Shown: positions 20,116 through 29,963 of the stretch, one piece after another
Numbering within the stretch: the first letter of the stretch is position 1
How the letters are laid out: every line of letters begins with the position of its first letter
From: Halomonas chromatireducens
GTDB lineage: Bacteria; Pseudomonadota; Gammaproteobacteria; Pseudomonadales; Halomonadaceae
DNA length: 64,000 bases
NCBI RefSeq assembly: GCF_001545155.1
Contig: NZ_CP014226.1
Span: forward strand, 2,392,931-2,456,930
Direction: 5' to 3'
Translations under genes and position numbers: made by a program
The notes under the pieces: model-generated
The model's database searches: none
Told to the model about the DNA's origin: nothing
What the model saw: the letters and a program-made list of their open reading frames with translations, nothing else

Positions 20116-21036
20116 ATGACTCTAACAGAACTTCGCTATATCGTAACCTTGGCGCAGGAGCGCCACTTCGGCCGCGCCGCTGAGCGCTGCTTCGTATCCC
20201 AGCCGACCCTGTCGGTGGCGGTCAAGAAACTCGAGGAGGAGCTTGGGGTTGCACTCTTCGAACGCTCCAAGTCCACCGTTCAGGTGACCCCCATGGGTGA
20301 GAGGATTGTCGAGCAGGCCCAGCGTGTGCTGGAACAGAGCAGCGTGATCAAGGAGCTGGCCAACGCCGGCAAGGATCAACTGGCCAGCCCCCTGCGCATC
20401 GGTGCCATCTACACCATCGGCCCCTACCTTTTCCCGCACCTGGTGCCGGCACTGGCACGCAGCGCATCGCAGATGTCGCTGTATATCGAGGAAGGCTTCA
20501 CCGCCAGCCTGCGTCACAAGCTGAGGAGCGGGGAACTCGACGCCATCATCATCGCACTGCCGTTCAACGAAACCGACGTCGTCACCAAGCCGCTCTACGA
20601 CGAGGAGTTCGAGGTGCTGATCCCCGCCGACCATGCCTGGGCCCAGCGCGACCATATCGACAAGGAGGACCTCCTCAACGAGCGCCTGCTGCTGCTGGGT
20701 GAAGGGCACTGCTTCCGCGACCAGATACTCGAGGCGTGTCCGGCCATCAGCCACAAGCTCAACAGCCCCCACAACACCCTGACGGCCGAAGGGGGCTCCC
20801 TGGAGACCATCCGGCATATGGTGGCCTCCAAGCTCGGCATCACGGTACTGCCCCGCTCCGCTATCGGTACCGTCCATTACGAGACTGGCCTGCTCACCAG
20901 CCGGCCGTTCAGCGCCCCGGCACCCTCGCGCACCGTGGCCATTGCCTGGCGAGCCAGCTTCCCGCGACCGCGCGCCATCGACGCTGTGACCAATGCCATC
21001 ACACAGTGTCATGAGGCACTCCCCGAGACGGCATGA
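20116..21036 (+). CDS. oxyR: OxyR peroxide-sensing LysR regulator
   Basis: The 306-residue protein has an N-terminal LysR helix-turn-helix (MTLTELRYIVTLAQERHFG, QPTLSVAVKKLEEELG) and a substrate-like regulatory domain. The two redox cysteines of OxyR are exactly at residues 199 and 208 (GEGHCFRDQILEACP). Peroxide forms a disulfide between them and switches the protein to activate catalase, peroxiredoxin and related genes. The stop overlaps the recG start (ATGA), so the two are translationally coupled, as in the Pseudomonas oxyR-recG operon. Confidence 0.95.
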   Translation: MTLTELRYIVTLAQERHFGRAAERCFVSQPTLSVAVKKLEEELGVALFERSKSTVQVTPMGERIVEQAQRVLEQSSVIKELANAGKDQLASPLRIGAIYTIGPYLFPHLVPALARSASQMSLYIEEGFTASLRHKLRSGELDAIIIALPFNETDVVTKPLYDEEFEVLIPADHAWAQRDHIDKEDLLNERLLLLGEGHCFRDQILEACPAISHKLNSPHNTLTAEGGSLETIRHMVASKLGITVLPRSAIGTVHYETGLLTSRPFSAPAPSRTVAIAWRASFPRPRAIDAVTNAITQCHEALPETA

Positions 21037-23126
21037 GCGCTGACATGAATGCGCTCCACGCGCCGGTCACCTCTCTCAAAGGCGTTGGCGAGGCGCTGGT
21101 GTTGAAGCTGGCCCGGCTGCGTGTGGCCTGCGTGGCGGACCTGCTCTTTCACCTGCCCCTGCGCTATCAGGACCGTACCCGTATCACGCCCATCGGCACC
21201 CTGCGTGCCGGACACGAAGCCGTGGTGGAGGGAGAGGTCATGGCCAGCGAAGTGGTGCGCGGCCGGCGTCGCAGCCTGCTGGTGCGGCTGCGCGACGGAT
21301 CGGGTATTTTGAGCCTGCGCTTCTTCCATTTCTCGCCAGTCCAGCAGCAGCAATTTCGTCCGGGCGCGAGGATACGCGCCTTCGGCGAGGCCCGGGCCGG
21401 CGCCACCGGACTCGAGATCTATCATCCTGAGTACCGGCTGCTGAGCACCGATGCCCCGCCGGTAGAGGACCACCTGACGCCGATCTATCCCACCACCGAA
21501 GGGCTCCACCAGACGCGACTAAGGGCGCTGATCGAACAGGCGCTGGGGCAGCTCGACGCCGCCCCCGAGGCGCTTCCCGACTGGCTACCCGACTCGCTTC
21601 GACAGCGCTTCGGCCTGCCCGAGCTGCACCACTGCCTGAAGGTGCTGCATCAACCGCCGCCGGATGCCGACCCCGACCAGCTGGCCAGCGGCCTGCATCC
21701 CGCCAGCCGGCGGCTGGCCCTGGAAGAATTGCTCGCCCACCGCCTCAGCCTGCGCGAGGTACGCCTGCGCATCCAGCAGGACGGCGCCCCGGTTCTGCCT
21801 GGCGGACGCAGCCTGCAGACGCGCTTCCTCACCCAGCTGCCCTTCTCGCTGACTGGCGCCCAGCGCCGGGTGCTCGACGAGATCGGCGCCGACCTGGGCC
21901 GCGAGGTGCCCATGCTGCGCCTGGTCCAGGGTGACGTGGGCTCGGGCAAGACGGTGGTGGCGGCCATGGCGGCGCTGTCGGCCATTGGCGGCGACTGCCA
22001 GGCGGCGATGATGGCGCCCACCGAGATCCTGGCCGAACAGCATTACCGGACCTTCCGCGCCTGGTTCGAGCCGCTCGGCATCGAAGTCGCATGGCTGGCC
22101 GGCAAGCTCAAGGGCAAGGCACGGCTGGATACCAAGGCCGCCATCCAGGACGGCCGTGCGCGCATGGTGGTAGGAACCCACGCCCTGTTTCAGGGAGACG
22201 TGCATTTCCAGCGCCTGGGCCTGGCCATCGTCGACGAACAGCACCGCTTCGGCGTACACCAGCGCCTGGCGCTGCGCGAGAAGGGCGAGGCCGGCGGCCT
22301 GACCCCCCATCAACTGGTGATGACCGCCACGCCGATCCCACGCACCCTGGCGATGAGCGCCTATGCCGACCTGGATGTCTCTATCATCGACGAGTTGCCA
22401 CCGGGGCGGACCCCGGTCAAGACGGTGGTGGTCCCGGACGAGCGCCGGCCCGATGTGGTGGCACGCATCCGCCATGCCTGCGCCGAGGGGCGCCAGGCCT
22501 ACTGGGTCTGCACCCTGATCGAGGAGTCCGAAGCCCTGCAGTGCCAGGCCGCCGAGGCGACCCACGCAGAGCTCGGCGAGGCGCTGCCGGAGCTTGCCAT
22601 CGGTCTGGTCCACGGGCGCATGAAGGCGACGGAAAAGGCCGCGGTGATGGACGCCTTCAAGGCCGGCGAGCTCGACCTGCTGGTAGCCACCACGGTGATC
22701 GAGGTCGGGGTCGATGTGCCCAACGCCAGCCTGATGATCATCGAGAACCCGGAGCGCCTAGGGCTATCACAGCTTCATCAGCTGCGCGGCCGGGTCGGGC
22801 GGGGCTCCACCGAGAGCTTCTGCGTTCTGCTCTACCGCGGCCCGCTCTCGGCCCACTCCCGGGAGCGGCTGGGCGTCATGCGCGAAACCACCGATGGCTT
22901 CCGTATCGCCGAGAAGGATCTGGAGCTGCGCGGCCCCGGCGAGGTGCTGGGCACCCGCCAGACCGGACTCGCCCAGATGAAGATCGCCGACCTGGAACGT
23001 GACGCCGACCTGCTGGAGCGGGTCTCGCCGCTGGCCGATGCGCTGCTAGCCAGCCACCCCGAGGCCAGCCAGCCGTTGATTCGCCGCTGGCTGGGCGAGC
23101 AGGCGGGGCGCTACGGGCAGGTTTAA
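21033..23126 (+). CDS. recG: ATP-dependent DNA helicase RecG
   Basis: The 697-residue protein begins with the wedge/OB region (VTSLKGVGEALVLKLARL, DLLFHLPLRYQDRT). It has a Walker A VQGDVGSGKTVVA near residue 300 and DEQHRFG (DEAD-like motif II) near residue 400, followed by TATPIPRTLAM. The C-terminal helicase motifs include EVGVDVPNA and QLRGRVGRG. RecG reverses stalled forks and resolves recombination intermediates. Length is typical. It overlaps oxyR by 4 bases. Confidence 0.96.
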   Translation: MSADMNALHAPVTSLKGVGEALVLKLARLRVACVADLLFHLPLRYQDRTRITPIGTLRAGHEAVVEGEVMASEVVRGRRRSLLVRLRDGSGILSLRFFHFSPVQQQQFRPGARIRAFGEARAGATGLEIYHPEYRLLSTDAPPVEDHLTPIYPTTEGLHQTRLRALIEQALGQLDAAPEALPDWLPDSLRQRFGLPELHHCLKVLHQPPPDADPDQLASGLHPASRRLALEELLAHRLSLREVRLRIQQDGAPVLPGGRSLQTRFLTQLPFSLTGAQRRVLDEIGADLGREVPMLRLVQGDVGSGKTVVAAMAALSAIGGDCQAAMMAPTEILAEQHYRTFRAWFEPLGIEVAWLAGKLKGKARLDTKAAIQDGRARMVVGTHALFQGDVHFQRLGLAIVDEQHRFGVHQRLALREKGEAGGLTPHQLVMTATPIPRTLAMSAYADLDVSIIDELPPGRTPVKTVVVPDERRPDVVARIRHACAEGRQAYWVCTLIEESEALQCQAAEATHAELGEALPELAIGLVHGRMKATEKAAVMDAFKAGELDLLVATTVIEVGVDVPNASLMIIENPERLGLSQLHQLRGRVGRGSTESFCVLLYRGPLSAHSRERLGVMRETTDGFRIAEKDLELRGPGEVLGTRQTGLAQMKIADLERDADLLERVSPLADALLASHPEASQPLIRRWLGEQAGRYGQV

Positions 23127-23222
23127 TGCCCGCTACACAGGATTTGGATGGAAACTGATCAACACGACCGATACCGGTGGGAACGCAAGGGCCGGTAAGC
23201 CGTCAGGACAATGAATGCAGGC

Positions 23223-23579
23223 TTACAGGTGCTTGAGCAGCTTCTGCAGCTTGTTGAGGTCACTGGAGTCACCGACCAGGCGCACGTTACCTGCCATCAT
23301 GCCGTCGAGGAAGGCCTGCTGGGTCGGCTTGCGAAGCACCTTGATGGCGGTGGCCTCGTCCTCGAAGCGCAGCTCCAGGTCGAGATCCACGGGAAGTCCC
23401 GCCCCGGCGTGGATGCCCTTGGGGGACATGCGGTAATGCCGGGCGATGGAGAGATTCTCGGTCGCGATACCCCAGTCGAGGCTACGCATCTCGGTGATGG
23501 TTTCGCGAAAACGTGGCTTGCGGCGCAGTGCAAACTTGAGCAACCAGCCCAACAGCCACAGCATGAGTCTCAGCTTCAT
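23223..23579 (-). CDS. Small SCP2-like conserved hypothetical protein
   Basis: The 118-residue protein has a hydrophobic N-terminus (LMLWLLGWLLKFAL) and then a soluble part that looks like an SCP2-type lipid-binding fold (DLDLELRFEDEATAIKVL, DGMMAGNVRLVGDSSDL). Similar proteins occur near recG in Pseudomonas and relatives. No enzymatic function can be assigned. The call rests on pattern only. It lies downstream of hupB on the same strand, separated from it by a strong terminator. Confidence 0.55.
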   Translation of the reverse strand: MKLRLMLWLLGWLLKFALRRKPRFRETITEMRSLDWGIATENLSIARHYRMSPKGIHAGAGLPVDLDLELRFEDEATAIKVLRKPTQQAFLDGMMAGNVRLVGDSSDLNKLQKLLKHL

Positions 23580-23613
23580 GTCGAATCCGCTTCGATCAGG
23601 AACGGGATGAAAC

Positions 23614-23640
23614 CGCGGCCTGCAACAACGGCAGGCCGCG
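23614..23640 (-). terminator. Rho-independent terminator of hupB
   Basis: A perfect 10-bp stem (CGCGGCCTGC with its complement) and 7-base loop lies just after the hupB stop. Read on the minus strand it is followed by GTTTCAT. A second, weaker 7-bp hairpin (23639-23663) overlaps its upstream arm. Confidence 0.65.
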
Positions 23641-23663
23641 CCACGAAAGCGCTCCGCGTGGCG

Positions 23664-23942
23664 TCAGCCCTTGCCGACAGCATCCTTGAGCCCCTTCCCG
23701 GGCTTGAAAGCCACGGTCTTGCTGGCTGGAATGGCCAGAGGCTGGCCTGTCTGCGGGTTCTTGCCGGTGCGGGCGGCTCGCTCGCGCACGGTGAAAGTCC
23801 CGAAACCGATCAGTGATACATCCTGACCCTGAGCGACGCTTCCAGTAATCTCATCGAGAATGACGTTGAGCACCTGACTCGCCTTGTCCTTCGAAAGTTC
23901 CGCACGCTCGGCAATCGCCGCAGCAAGTTCTGGCTTCCGCAT
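23664..23942 (-). CDS. hupB: HU family histone-like DNA-binding protein
   Basis: The 92-residue protein is a typical HU subunit: MRKPELAAAIAERAELSK, then GFGTFTVRERAARTGKNPQTG (the DNA-bending arm) and KTVAFKPGKGLKDAV at the end. HU bends DNA without sequence specificity and organises the nucleoid. AGGAGGGG just before the start is a very strong ribosome-binding site, as expected for an abundant protein. The symbol hupB rather than hupA is a guess. Confidence 0.93.
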   Translation of the reverse strand: MRKPELAAAIAERAELSKDKASQVLNVILDEITGSVAQGQDVSLIGFGTFTVRERAARTGKNPQTGQPLAIPASKTVAFKPGKGLKDAVGKG

Positions 23943-24153
23943 AAATCCCCTCCTGGTATTGGCTATTTCCCGACGCTGGGCGCCGGTGTGTTGTTATCCG
24001 CACGAGCGACTCATGTAATACGAACCGCCTCTCGCTTCCGGGTATGAAGCCCTTGATGTGCCACGCATGAAACCCTTGCTACCCGGGAAGCGCCATGCAA
24101 GGTGACGCTGTCGTCAGCTGCGGGCCCAAAGCCCCGTAGTGCTGTTGACGCCA

Positions 24154-25314
24154 CTAGCCTAGCAATGGCGGTGTCGCTCGCGCCAGCTCAACTTTCCGCC
24201 GCACGCAGCTCCCTGTCAACGCAAAGCCGATCAAACGTTCGTCTTGGGTCTCGGCGAATGCTGCCAGATCACGTCCTTCCCCTTCGATTCGCCAGCGTGC
24301 CGGTGAACGGGTCGGCGGCATTGCCACGACAGGCAGCAGCGAAGTCTTGACCAGTATCGGCCAGGCTCCATAGGCCACCTCGGAGGGCTCGCCTGTCAAT
24401 GTCTGCGCCAGCGCCTTGGCACTGGCCTGCAGCGGCTGAACGTACATGGCATTGACCCCATCGACACAGGCCACGTCGCCCAGGGCGTAGATCCCGGGCG
24501 CCGACGTTTCGAGCCGACGATTCACCAGAATGCCCGCCGCACCGGTCTCGAGGCCAGCCGCTGCGGCCAGTTCCACTCTAGGCCGCAGCCCGGTGGCCAC
24601 CAATACCAGGTCGGCCTCAAGCCGGCTGCCGCCGCTGAGCATGATTCCGATGGCGCTGCCGACGCTCTCCAGCGCTTCCAGGCTGCGTCCCAGCGCCAGC
24701 GTCATGCCAGCTTCGACGAAGGCTTCTCCCAGCGCACGCCCCAGCGGCTCCGGCAGCAGTCGCGGCAGCGGTGCACTCTCCGGCGCCACCAGGGTGATTT
24801 CGTGTCCGCCGGCGATCAGGTCATTGGCGAATTCGCAGCCGACCAGGCCCGCACCGACGATGGCCACGCGGGCCCGGCGGCCCAACGCTTCCAGCGCAGC
24901 ATGAAATCGACGGTAGTCGTCGAGGTCGTTGATGGTGAAGGCGCGCCCGGCCACTGTGTCGGGAATCTTGAAGGGCACCGCCGGTGCCGCTCCGGTGGCC
25001 AGCACCAGCTCGCTCCAGGGCAGGCGCTCGTCACCGATGTGCAGCTCACGCGCCTCCCTGTCGATGCCCTCCACCCGGGTATGGGTACGCATCACCACGC
25101 CCAGCTGGTCGGCCGCTTCCAGCGCCGAGCGGGTGGCCAGCCGCGCGGGCGGCAGGCCCTTGGCGAAGCCGGTGGATAGCAGTGGCTTGGCGTAGTCATC
25201 GCCACTATCGGCGGTGATCAGGACGATAGGGCGCGCCGTATCCCGGGCACGAACCTGCCGGGCCAGGCCAAGGCCCGCCATGCCGGAACCGACAATGATC
25301 AGGGGAGCGGTCAT
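24154..25314 (-). CDS. rubB: Rubredoxin-NAD(+) reductase-like flavoprotein
   Basis: The 386-residue protein has an FAD-binding start IIVGSGMAGLGLARQVR, an NAD-binding VAIVGAGLVGCEFAN near residue 145 and IYALGDVACVDG near residue 275. This fits FAD/NAD pyridine reductases of the rubredoxin reductase type, which pass electrons from NADH to rubredoxin. The locus in Pseudomonas is also between recG/hup and ubiC. No rubredoxin gene is next to it in this window, so the partner is unknown. A much longer in-frame extension upstream to 25944 runs through ubiC antisense and is discarded; ATG at 25314 fits the family. Confidence 0.82.
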   Translation of the reverse strand: MTAPLIIVGSGMAGLGLARQVRARDTARPIVLITADSGDDYAKPLLSTGFAKGLPPARLATRSALEAADQLGVVMRTHTRVEGIDREARELHIGDERLPWSELVLATGAAPAVPFKIPDTVAGRAFTINDLDDYRRFHAALEALGRRARVAIVGAGLVGCEFANDLIAGGHEITLVAPESAPLPRLLPEPLGRALGEAFVEAGMTLALGRSLEALESVGSAIGIMLSGGSRLEADLVLVATGLRPRVELAAAAGLETGAAGILVNRRLETSAPGIYALGDVACVDGVNAMYVQPLQASAKALAQTLTGEPSEVAYGAWPILVKTSLLPVVAMPPTRSPARWRIEGEGRDLAAFAETQDERLIGFALTGSCVRRKVELARATPPLLG

Positions 25315-25428
25315 GAAACTCCTTGCCGTATCGCGGGGGCTGGCATGCCTTCGATGCCGCCCACTACAGGGAATCGAGTCAGATCTGCATGTTACACTAT
25401 GCGCCCCTCGATCGACCTGGAGAGCAAG

Positions 25429-25995
25429 GTGACCCGGAGACATGCGGTGCGCCACGACCCCACCCGCTTGACCCCGAAAGCCGTAAGCTGGCGGCCACTG
25501 GCGGCTGGCCAGCCGGCCATGAGCCCGGCCTGGTGGGCCTGGGTCGCCTCGCGGGACTCCCTCACCGCCCGGTTGATCGAGGCCGGGGGCGAGAAGACCT
25601 TCCGTGTGCGCCTGCTCGACCAGCGCCCGGGCCGGCCACGCCCCGACGAGGCCAGGGCCCTGGGCCTGCCCGTCGGTCGCCTCGCCTGGCTCCGCGAAGT
25701 GGCACTCTGCCTGGACGAACGCCCCTGGGTGGTGGCGCGCTCGGTGGCGCCGCTTGCGCAGCTGCGTGGGCAACGCCTCGACCGGCTCGGGGAACGCTCG
25801 CTGGGCAGCTGGCTGTTTCGACAGCCGGGCCTGGAGCGCAGCCCCATTGAAGTGACAGCCTCCCCGCCCCCGTTCCATTGCCAGAGCGGCCCCTGGGGCC
25901 GTCGCTCGGTATTTCGCCACGGTCGCTTTGCCGTTCTGGTGCAAGAGTTCTTCCTCGACGCCATGGCAGATGAACTGGCGCTGCCTTCACGTTAG
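25429..25995 (+). CDS. ubiC: Chorismate pyruvate-lyase
   Basis: The roughly 188-residue protein matches UbiC, which splits chorismate to 4-hydroxybenzoate and pyruvate, the first committed step of ubiquinone synthesis. Blocks include LREVALCLDERPWVVARSV, LGERSLGSWLF and RSVFRHG near the C-terminus. A GTG start at 25429 is preferred because GGAG is about 7 bases upstream; an ATG at 25399 in the same frame is possible. It is divergent from the rubredoxin reductase and 29 bases upstream of ubiA. Confidence 0.85.
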   Translation: MTRRHAVRHDPTRLTPKAVSWRPLAAGQPAMSPAWWAWVASRDSLTARLIEAGGEKTFRVRLLDQRPGRPRPDEARALGLPVGRLAWLREVALCLDERPWVVARSVAPLAQLRGQRLDRLGERSLGSWLFRQPGLERSPIEVTASPPPFHCQSGPWGRRSVFRHGRFAVLVQEFFLDAMADELALPSR

Positions 25996-26024
25996 GATGA
26001 GCGCCATCGATTGAGGAGGCTCCG

Positions 26025-26918
26025 ATGGACCGATCCCTGCTGCATCCCACCGGCCTGGCCCGCGTGCCCGACTTCCTGCACCTGATGCGTCTGGACCGAC
26101 CCATCGGCACCTGGCTGTTGATGTGGCCCACTCTCTGGGCGCTGTGGGTGGCCGCCGAGGGCATCCCCGGGCGAAACGTGCTGCTGATCTTCATCGCCGG
26201 CGTCTACCTGATGCGTGCGGCCGGTTGTGTGGTCAACGACTACGCCGATCGCCACTTCGATGGGCACGTCAAGCGCACGAAGAACCGCCCCCTGGCCACT
26301 GGTCGCATCAGCGAGCGCGAGGCCCAGGTGCTGTTCGTGATGCTGGTCGTGGCGGCCTTCGTGCTAGTGCTGTTCACCAACCTGTTCACGGTGATGCTGT
26401 CGCTGGTCGGGGTGGTGCTGGCCTTCATCTATCCGTTCATGAAGCGCTACACCCACCTGCCCCAGGTGTTCCTCGGTGCCGCCTTCTCCTGGGCGATTCC
26501 CATGGCCTTCGGCGCCGTGCTGGGCCACGTGCCGGTAGAGGCCTGGCTGCTGTTCTGCGCCAATGTGGCCTGGACCGTGGCCTACGACACCGAGTACGCC
26601 ATGGTAGACCGCGACGACGACCTGCGCATCGGCATCAAGTCCACCGCCGTGCTGTTCGGCCGCGCCGACCGGCTGATGATCGGCCTGCTGCAGGGGGGCA
26701 CCCTGGCACTGCTGGCCTGGGTCGGCCTGCGCCTGGGGCTGGGTCTGTTCTTCTGGCTGGGTCTGGCGGCCATGGCGGCCACCTTCGTGCATCAGCAGAC
26801 CCTGATTCGTACCCGGGATCGGGACCGCTGCTTCCAGGCGTTCCTCAACAACCACTGGTCGGGCCTGCTGGTCTTCGCCGGCATCGCCCTCAGCCTCTGG
26901 CCCACCCTGAACGGTTGA
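26025..26918 (+). CDS. ubiA: 4-hydroxybenzoate polyprenyltransferase
   Basis: The 297-residue integral membrane protein has the two Asp-rich motifs of Ubi[10 protein letters not shown] (first, with VNDYADR) and [12 protein letters not shown] (second), which bind the Mg-diphosphate of the isoprenoid donor. It prenylates 4-hydroxybenzoate in ubiquinone synthesis. About eight to nine membrane segments are visible. It is in an operon with ubiC. GAGGAGG before 26025 supports the start. Confidence 0.95.
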   Translation: MDRSLLHPTGLARVPDFLHLMRLDRPIGTWLLMWPTLWALWVAAEGIPGRNVLLIFIAGVYLMRAAGCVVNDYADRHFDGHVKRTKNRPLATGRISEREAQVLFVMLVVAAFVLVLFTNLFTVMLSLVGVVLAFIYPFMKRYTHLPQVFLGAAFSWAIPMAFGAVLGHVPVEAWLLFCANVAWTVAYDTEYAMVDRDDDLRIGIKSTAVLFGRADRLMIGLLQGGTLALLAWVGLRLGLGLFFWLGLAAMAATFVHQQTLIRTRDRDRCFQAFLNNHWSGLLVFAGIALSLWPTLNG

Positions 26919-27062
26919 ATCAGGCAAGGTGCTACCGTCAATCGCGTATCACCCGACTGACGTTAACGACAGTATAGTTTGATTTTATAAACCTTTATTC
27001 CGGTCCATGCTGTAGCTACAACGCGGGTGAACAACGCCCGAGAGGCAGCAGAGGACAGGACC

Positions 27063-28433
27063 ATGTACGAGGTCGATACCCAACAAGCCACAACCACATC
27101 CGCCGGCCGTGAAGCGGCAGCGGGGCATCCGGGGCTCAACCGGCACCTGTGGATGCCGTTCAGCTCCAATCGCGACTTCCACGCCAACCCACGTTTGATC
27201 ACCGGCGCCGAAGGCCGCTACTACATCGATGACCGTGGTCGGCGACTGTTCGACTCGCTGTCGGGTCTCTGGACCAGCGGGGCGGGGCACAACCGGGTAG
27301 AGATCCAGCAGGCGGTGAGCCGCCAGTTGGGCAGCCTGGACTTCGCGCCAGGTTTCCAGGTCGCCCACCCGCTGGCCTTCGAACTCGCCGAGAAGGTGGC
27401 CAGCCTGACCCCTGCCGGCCTCGACCACGTCTTCTTCACCAACTCCGGCTCCGATGCCGCCGACACCGCGGTGAAGATGGCCAGGGCCTACTGGCGGCTC
27501 AAGGGGCGCCCGGAGAAGACCCGCCTGATCGGCCGTGCCAAGGGCTACCACGGCGTCAACGTCGGCGGCACCAGCCTTGGCGGGATCGGCGGCAATCGCA
27601 AGCACTACGGGCAGCTGCTCGACGTGACCCACCTGCCCCACACCCTGCAGCCCCACCTCGCCTTCACCCGTGGCCAGGCCGAGAGCGGCGCCGAGCTCGC
27701 CGATGCCCTGCTCGACCAGATCGCCCTGCACGACGCCTCCAACATCGCGGCAGTCCTCGTCGAGCCCATGTCGGGCTCCGGCGGCGTCATCGTGCCGCCG
27801 AAGGGCTATCTCGAACGACTCCGCGAGATCTGCAGCTCCCATGACATCCTGCTGATCTTCGACGAGGTGATCACCGCCTTCGGCCGCAGCGGTGCGACCA
27901 CCGGTGCCGAGGCCTTCGGCGTGACGCCGGACATGATGAATATCGCCAAGCAGCTCACCAACGGTGCGGTGCCCATGGGCGCGGTTATCGCCTCCGGCGA
28001 GATCTTCGATACCTTCATGCACGCCGGCGGGCCCGAGCACGCCATCGAATTTCCCCACGGCTACACCTACAGCGCCCACCCGGTGGCCTGTGCCGCCGCC
28101 CTGGCCTCCCTCGACCTGCTCGAACGGGAGGACTTCCCCGGCCAGGTTCGCACCATTGCCCCGGTATTCGAGGAGAAGCTCCACGCCCTCAAGGGTCGGC
28201 CCCACGTGGTGGATATCCGCAACCACGGGCTGGCCGGCGCGATCCAGCTGGCCCCCCGTGACGGTGATCCCACCGTGAGGCCTCGCGACGCCCACCTGGC
28301 GCTCTGGCAAGCGGGGTTCTATGTGCGCTACGGCGGCGATACCCTGCAGTTCGGCCCGCCATTCGGCTCCACGGAAGCGGAGCTTGAGCGGCTCTTCGAC
28401 GCCGTGGCCACGACCCTCGATTCCCTGACTTGA
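27063..28433 (+). CDS. Omega-amino acid:pyruvate aminotransferase (class III PLP)
   Basis: The 456-residue protein is a class III PLP aminotransferase: HLWMPFSSNRDF at the start, TNSGSDAADTAVKMAR, the conserved DEVITAFGRSG, and NIAKQLTNGAVPMGAV, which holds the PLP lysine. It most resembles beta-alanine/omega-amino acid:pyruvate transaminases, which remove amino groups from beta-alanine, putrescine-derived or similar amines. The exact substrate cannot be read from sequence. Upstream (26919-27062) is AT-rich and could hold the promoter. It has no obvious operon partner. Confidence 0.85.
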   Translation: MYEVDTQQATTTSAGREAAAGHPGLNRHLWMPFSSNRDFHANPRLITGAEGRYYIDDRGRRLFDSLSGLWTSGAGHNRVEIQQAVSRQLGSLDFAPGFQVAHPLAFELAEKVASLTPAGLDHVFFTNSGSDAADTAVKMARAYWRLKGRPEKTRLIGRAKGYHGVNVGGTSLGGIGGNRKHYGQLLDVTHLPHTLQPHLAFTRGQAESGAELADALLDQIALHDASNIAAVLVEPMSGSGGVIVPPKGYLERLREICSSHDILLIFDEVITAFGRSGATTGAEAFGVTPDMMNIAKQLTNGAVPMGAVIASGEIFDTFMHAGGPEHAIEFPHGYTYSAHPVACAAALASLDLLEREDFPGQVRTIAPVFEEKLHALKGRPHVVDIRNHGLAGAIQLAPRDGDPTVRPRDAHLALWQAGFYVRYGGDTLQFGPPFGSTEAELERLFDAVATTLDSLT

Positions 28434-28464
28434 AGCCTAGCGACAAGGAACGCTAGCCAGCGCA

Positions 28465-28977
28465 TCATTCGAGATGCCGATCCAGCAGTTGGTGGTGCCG
28501 ATGCAGTAGTTCCCCGGCATCGGCACGGCCATCCTGGGCTCTCATGACCCGCACATGGATGTCGATCTCCCCACGCTCGGCAAATGTCAGGGTCATGGGG
28601 AAGCTGTCCCCCTCGCGCAATGGTGCGACAAGGTCCAGCAGCATCAGGTGGTATCCGCCGCCCGGGCGCATGGTCAGCAAGGTGCTGGCAGGCACTTCGA
28701 TCTGCGGCACCGGAAACATCCGCATGGTACTACCTTCCATGGCCATGTCATGAAGCTCGACGGTAGCGCTGACGGGCGTGCTCGCTTCCACCAATACATC
28801 TGGCTCCTCGCTGGCGATGGAGATATCCACGTAGACGGCAGCGTGATCAACGCTGGGTGGAGACGGGGTCGCAAAGGGATGGGTTATCAACAGGTCGTTC
28901 AGCCGATACTCCTGTGCCATGGCCGGGGCGGCCATCGACAGGGCGGTAGCCAGCATCAGCAAAAACAGAGAACGCAT
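28465..28977 (-). CDS. Periplasmic copper chaperone PCu(A)C
   Basis: The 170-residue protein has a signal peptide (MRSLFLLMLATALSM, AMAQ cleavage region) and the PCuAC copper motif: HDMAMEGSTMRM, then HLMLLDL about 22 residues after the second methionine pair. Such proteins carry Cu(I) in the periplasm toward cytochrome oxidase CuA sites. The start at 28977 gives a clean signal peptide; earlier in-frame codons are ignored. No oxidase genes are nearby. Confidence 0.85.
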   Translation of the reverse strand: MRSLFLLMLATALSMAAPAMAQEYRLNDLLITHPFATPSPPSVDHAAVYVDISIASEEPDVLVEASTPVSATVELHDMAMEGSTMRMFPVPQIEVPASTLLTMRPGGGYHLMLLDLVAPLREGDSFPMTLTFAERGEIDIHVRVMRAQDGRADAGELLHRHHQLLDRHLE

Positions 28978-29055
28978 AATTGGAAATCCTTGTGCTGCTT
29001 GCGAAGACACTCAGACACCTTGAGGGTAGCAGCTCCCTGGCACACCTTGCCCGGC

Positions 29056-29778
29056 TCAAGAGGCTGGCAGCCCCCGATAGTGGCTATCCCACATCAGCAC
29101 CGCACCGGCCACGGCGCCGGGAAGCAGGAAGAGGTTGGCCAGCGGGATCCAGGTGATCAGCGTAACCCAGGCCCCGTAGCTCAGCGTCGGCCAGCGACGC
29201 GACGACAGACGACGCCGCATGTCGGCGAAACTGACCTTGTTGTTGTCCATGGGATAGTCGAGATAGGTGATGGCCATGATCCAGGCGGAAAACAGGAGCC
29301 AGAGCAGTGGAGCGATCAGGTTGATGGCGGGAATCCAGCTCACCACGAACAGCAACGCCATCCTGGGGAGGATGTAGCCGAGCTTGACCAGTTCGCGCCC
29401 CAACGCATCCACCGCCGTCCTGGCCAACCCCCGGTCGTCCAGCGGCGGCCGCCCGGTGGCCACCACTTCAACCCTGGCGGCCAGGAAGCCATAGAAGGGG
29501 GCGGCTATCAGGTGAGTCACCAGCGTAAAGGTGAAAAAGACGATCAAGACCAGACTGAGCACGAACAGTGGCCAGATCAGCCAGGAGAGCCACTCCAGCC
29601 AGCTTGGGACCATGGCCATCCAGCCGTCTAGCCAACCTCCGAAATGGGCGACCACGTAGTAAAGCATCAGACTGTAGACCACCAGATTGATGCCAATAGG
29701 CACAAAGACGTAACGACGCATGCCCGGTGAGTAGGCAAGACGAGTACCGCGTACCAGAGCCGTGAGGGCATCCAGCAT
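29056..29778 (-). CDS. cysZ: CysZ-like membrane protein
   Basis: The 240-residue integral membrane protein matches the CysZ/EI24 family: LTALVRGTRLAYSPGMRRYVFVP, four or more hydrophobic helices, and WIPAINLIAPLLWLLFSAW. CysZ takes up sulfate for cysteine synthesis in E. coli, although distant members do other things. AGG lies 9 bases before the start at 29778. No cysteine-biosynthesis genes adjoin it, so the sulfate role here is inference. Confidence 0.78.
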   Translation of the reverse strand: MLDALTALVRGTRLAYSPGMRRYVFVPIGINLVVYSLMLYYVVAHFGGWLDGWMAMVPSWLEWLSWLIWPLFVLSLVLIVFFTFTLVTHLIAAPFYGFLAARVEVVATGRPPLDDRGLARTAVDALGRELVKLGYILPRMALLFVVSWIPAINLIAPLLWLLFSAWIMAITYLDYPMDNNKVSFADMRRRLSSRRWPTLSYGAWVTLITWIPLANLFLLPGAVAGAVLMWDSHYRGLPAS

Positions 29779-29963
29779 CCGTTTTTCCTCAAGACAAGAG
29801 AGTGGTAGTGGCATGCCGACCCAAGGTGACAGGTTGTCGCAAGGCTGGAGCAAGAGGGACCTTGCCGTATAAGATGGCGCACAGATGCGCTGCAGCGCAA
29901 TATTGTTCAACGCTTTTCCGACCTGTACCGACCACTGACAACAACAAGCCGAGCAGACTACCC

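Noticed and set aside
24154..25944. A 596-residue rubredoxin reductase with a long N-terminal extension
   Set aside because: The extra 210 residues are the antisense of ubiC. The FAD motif begins right after the ATG at 25314.
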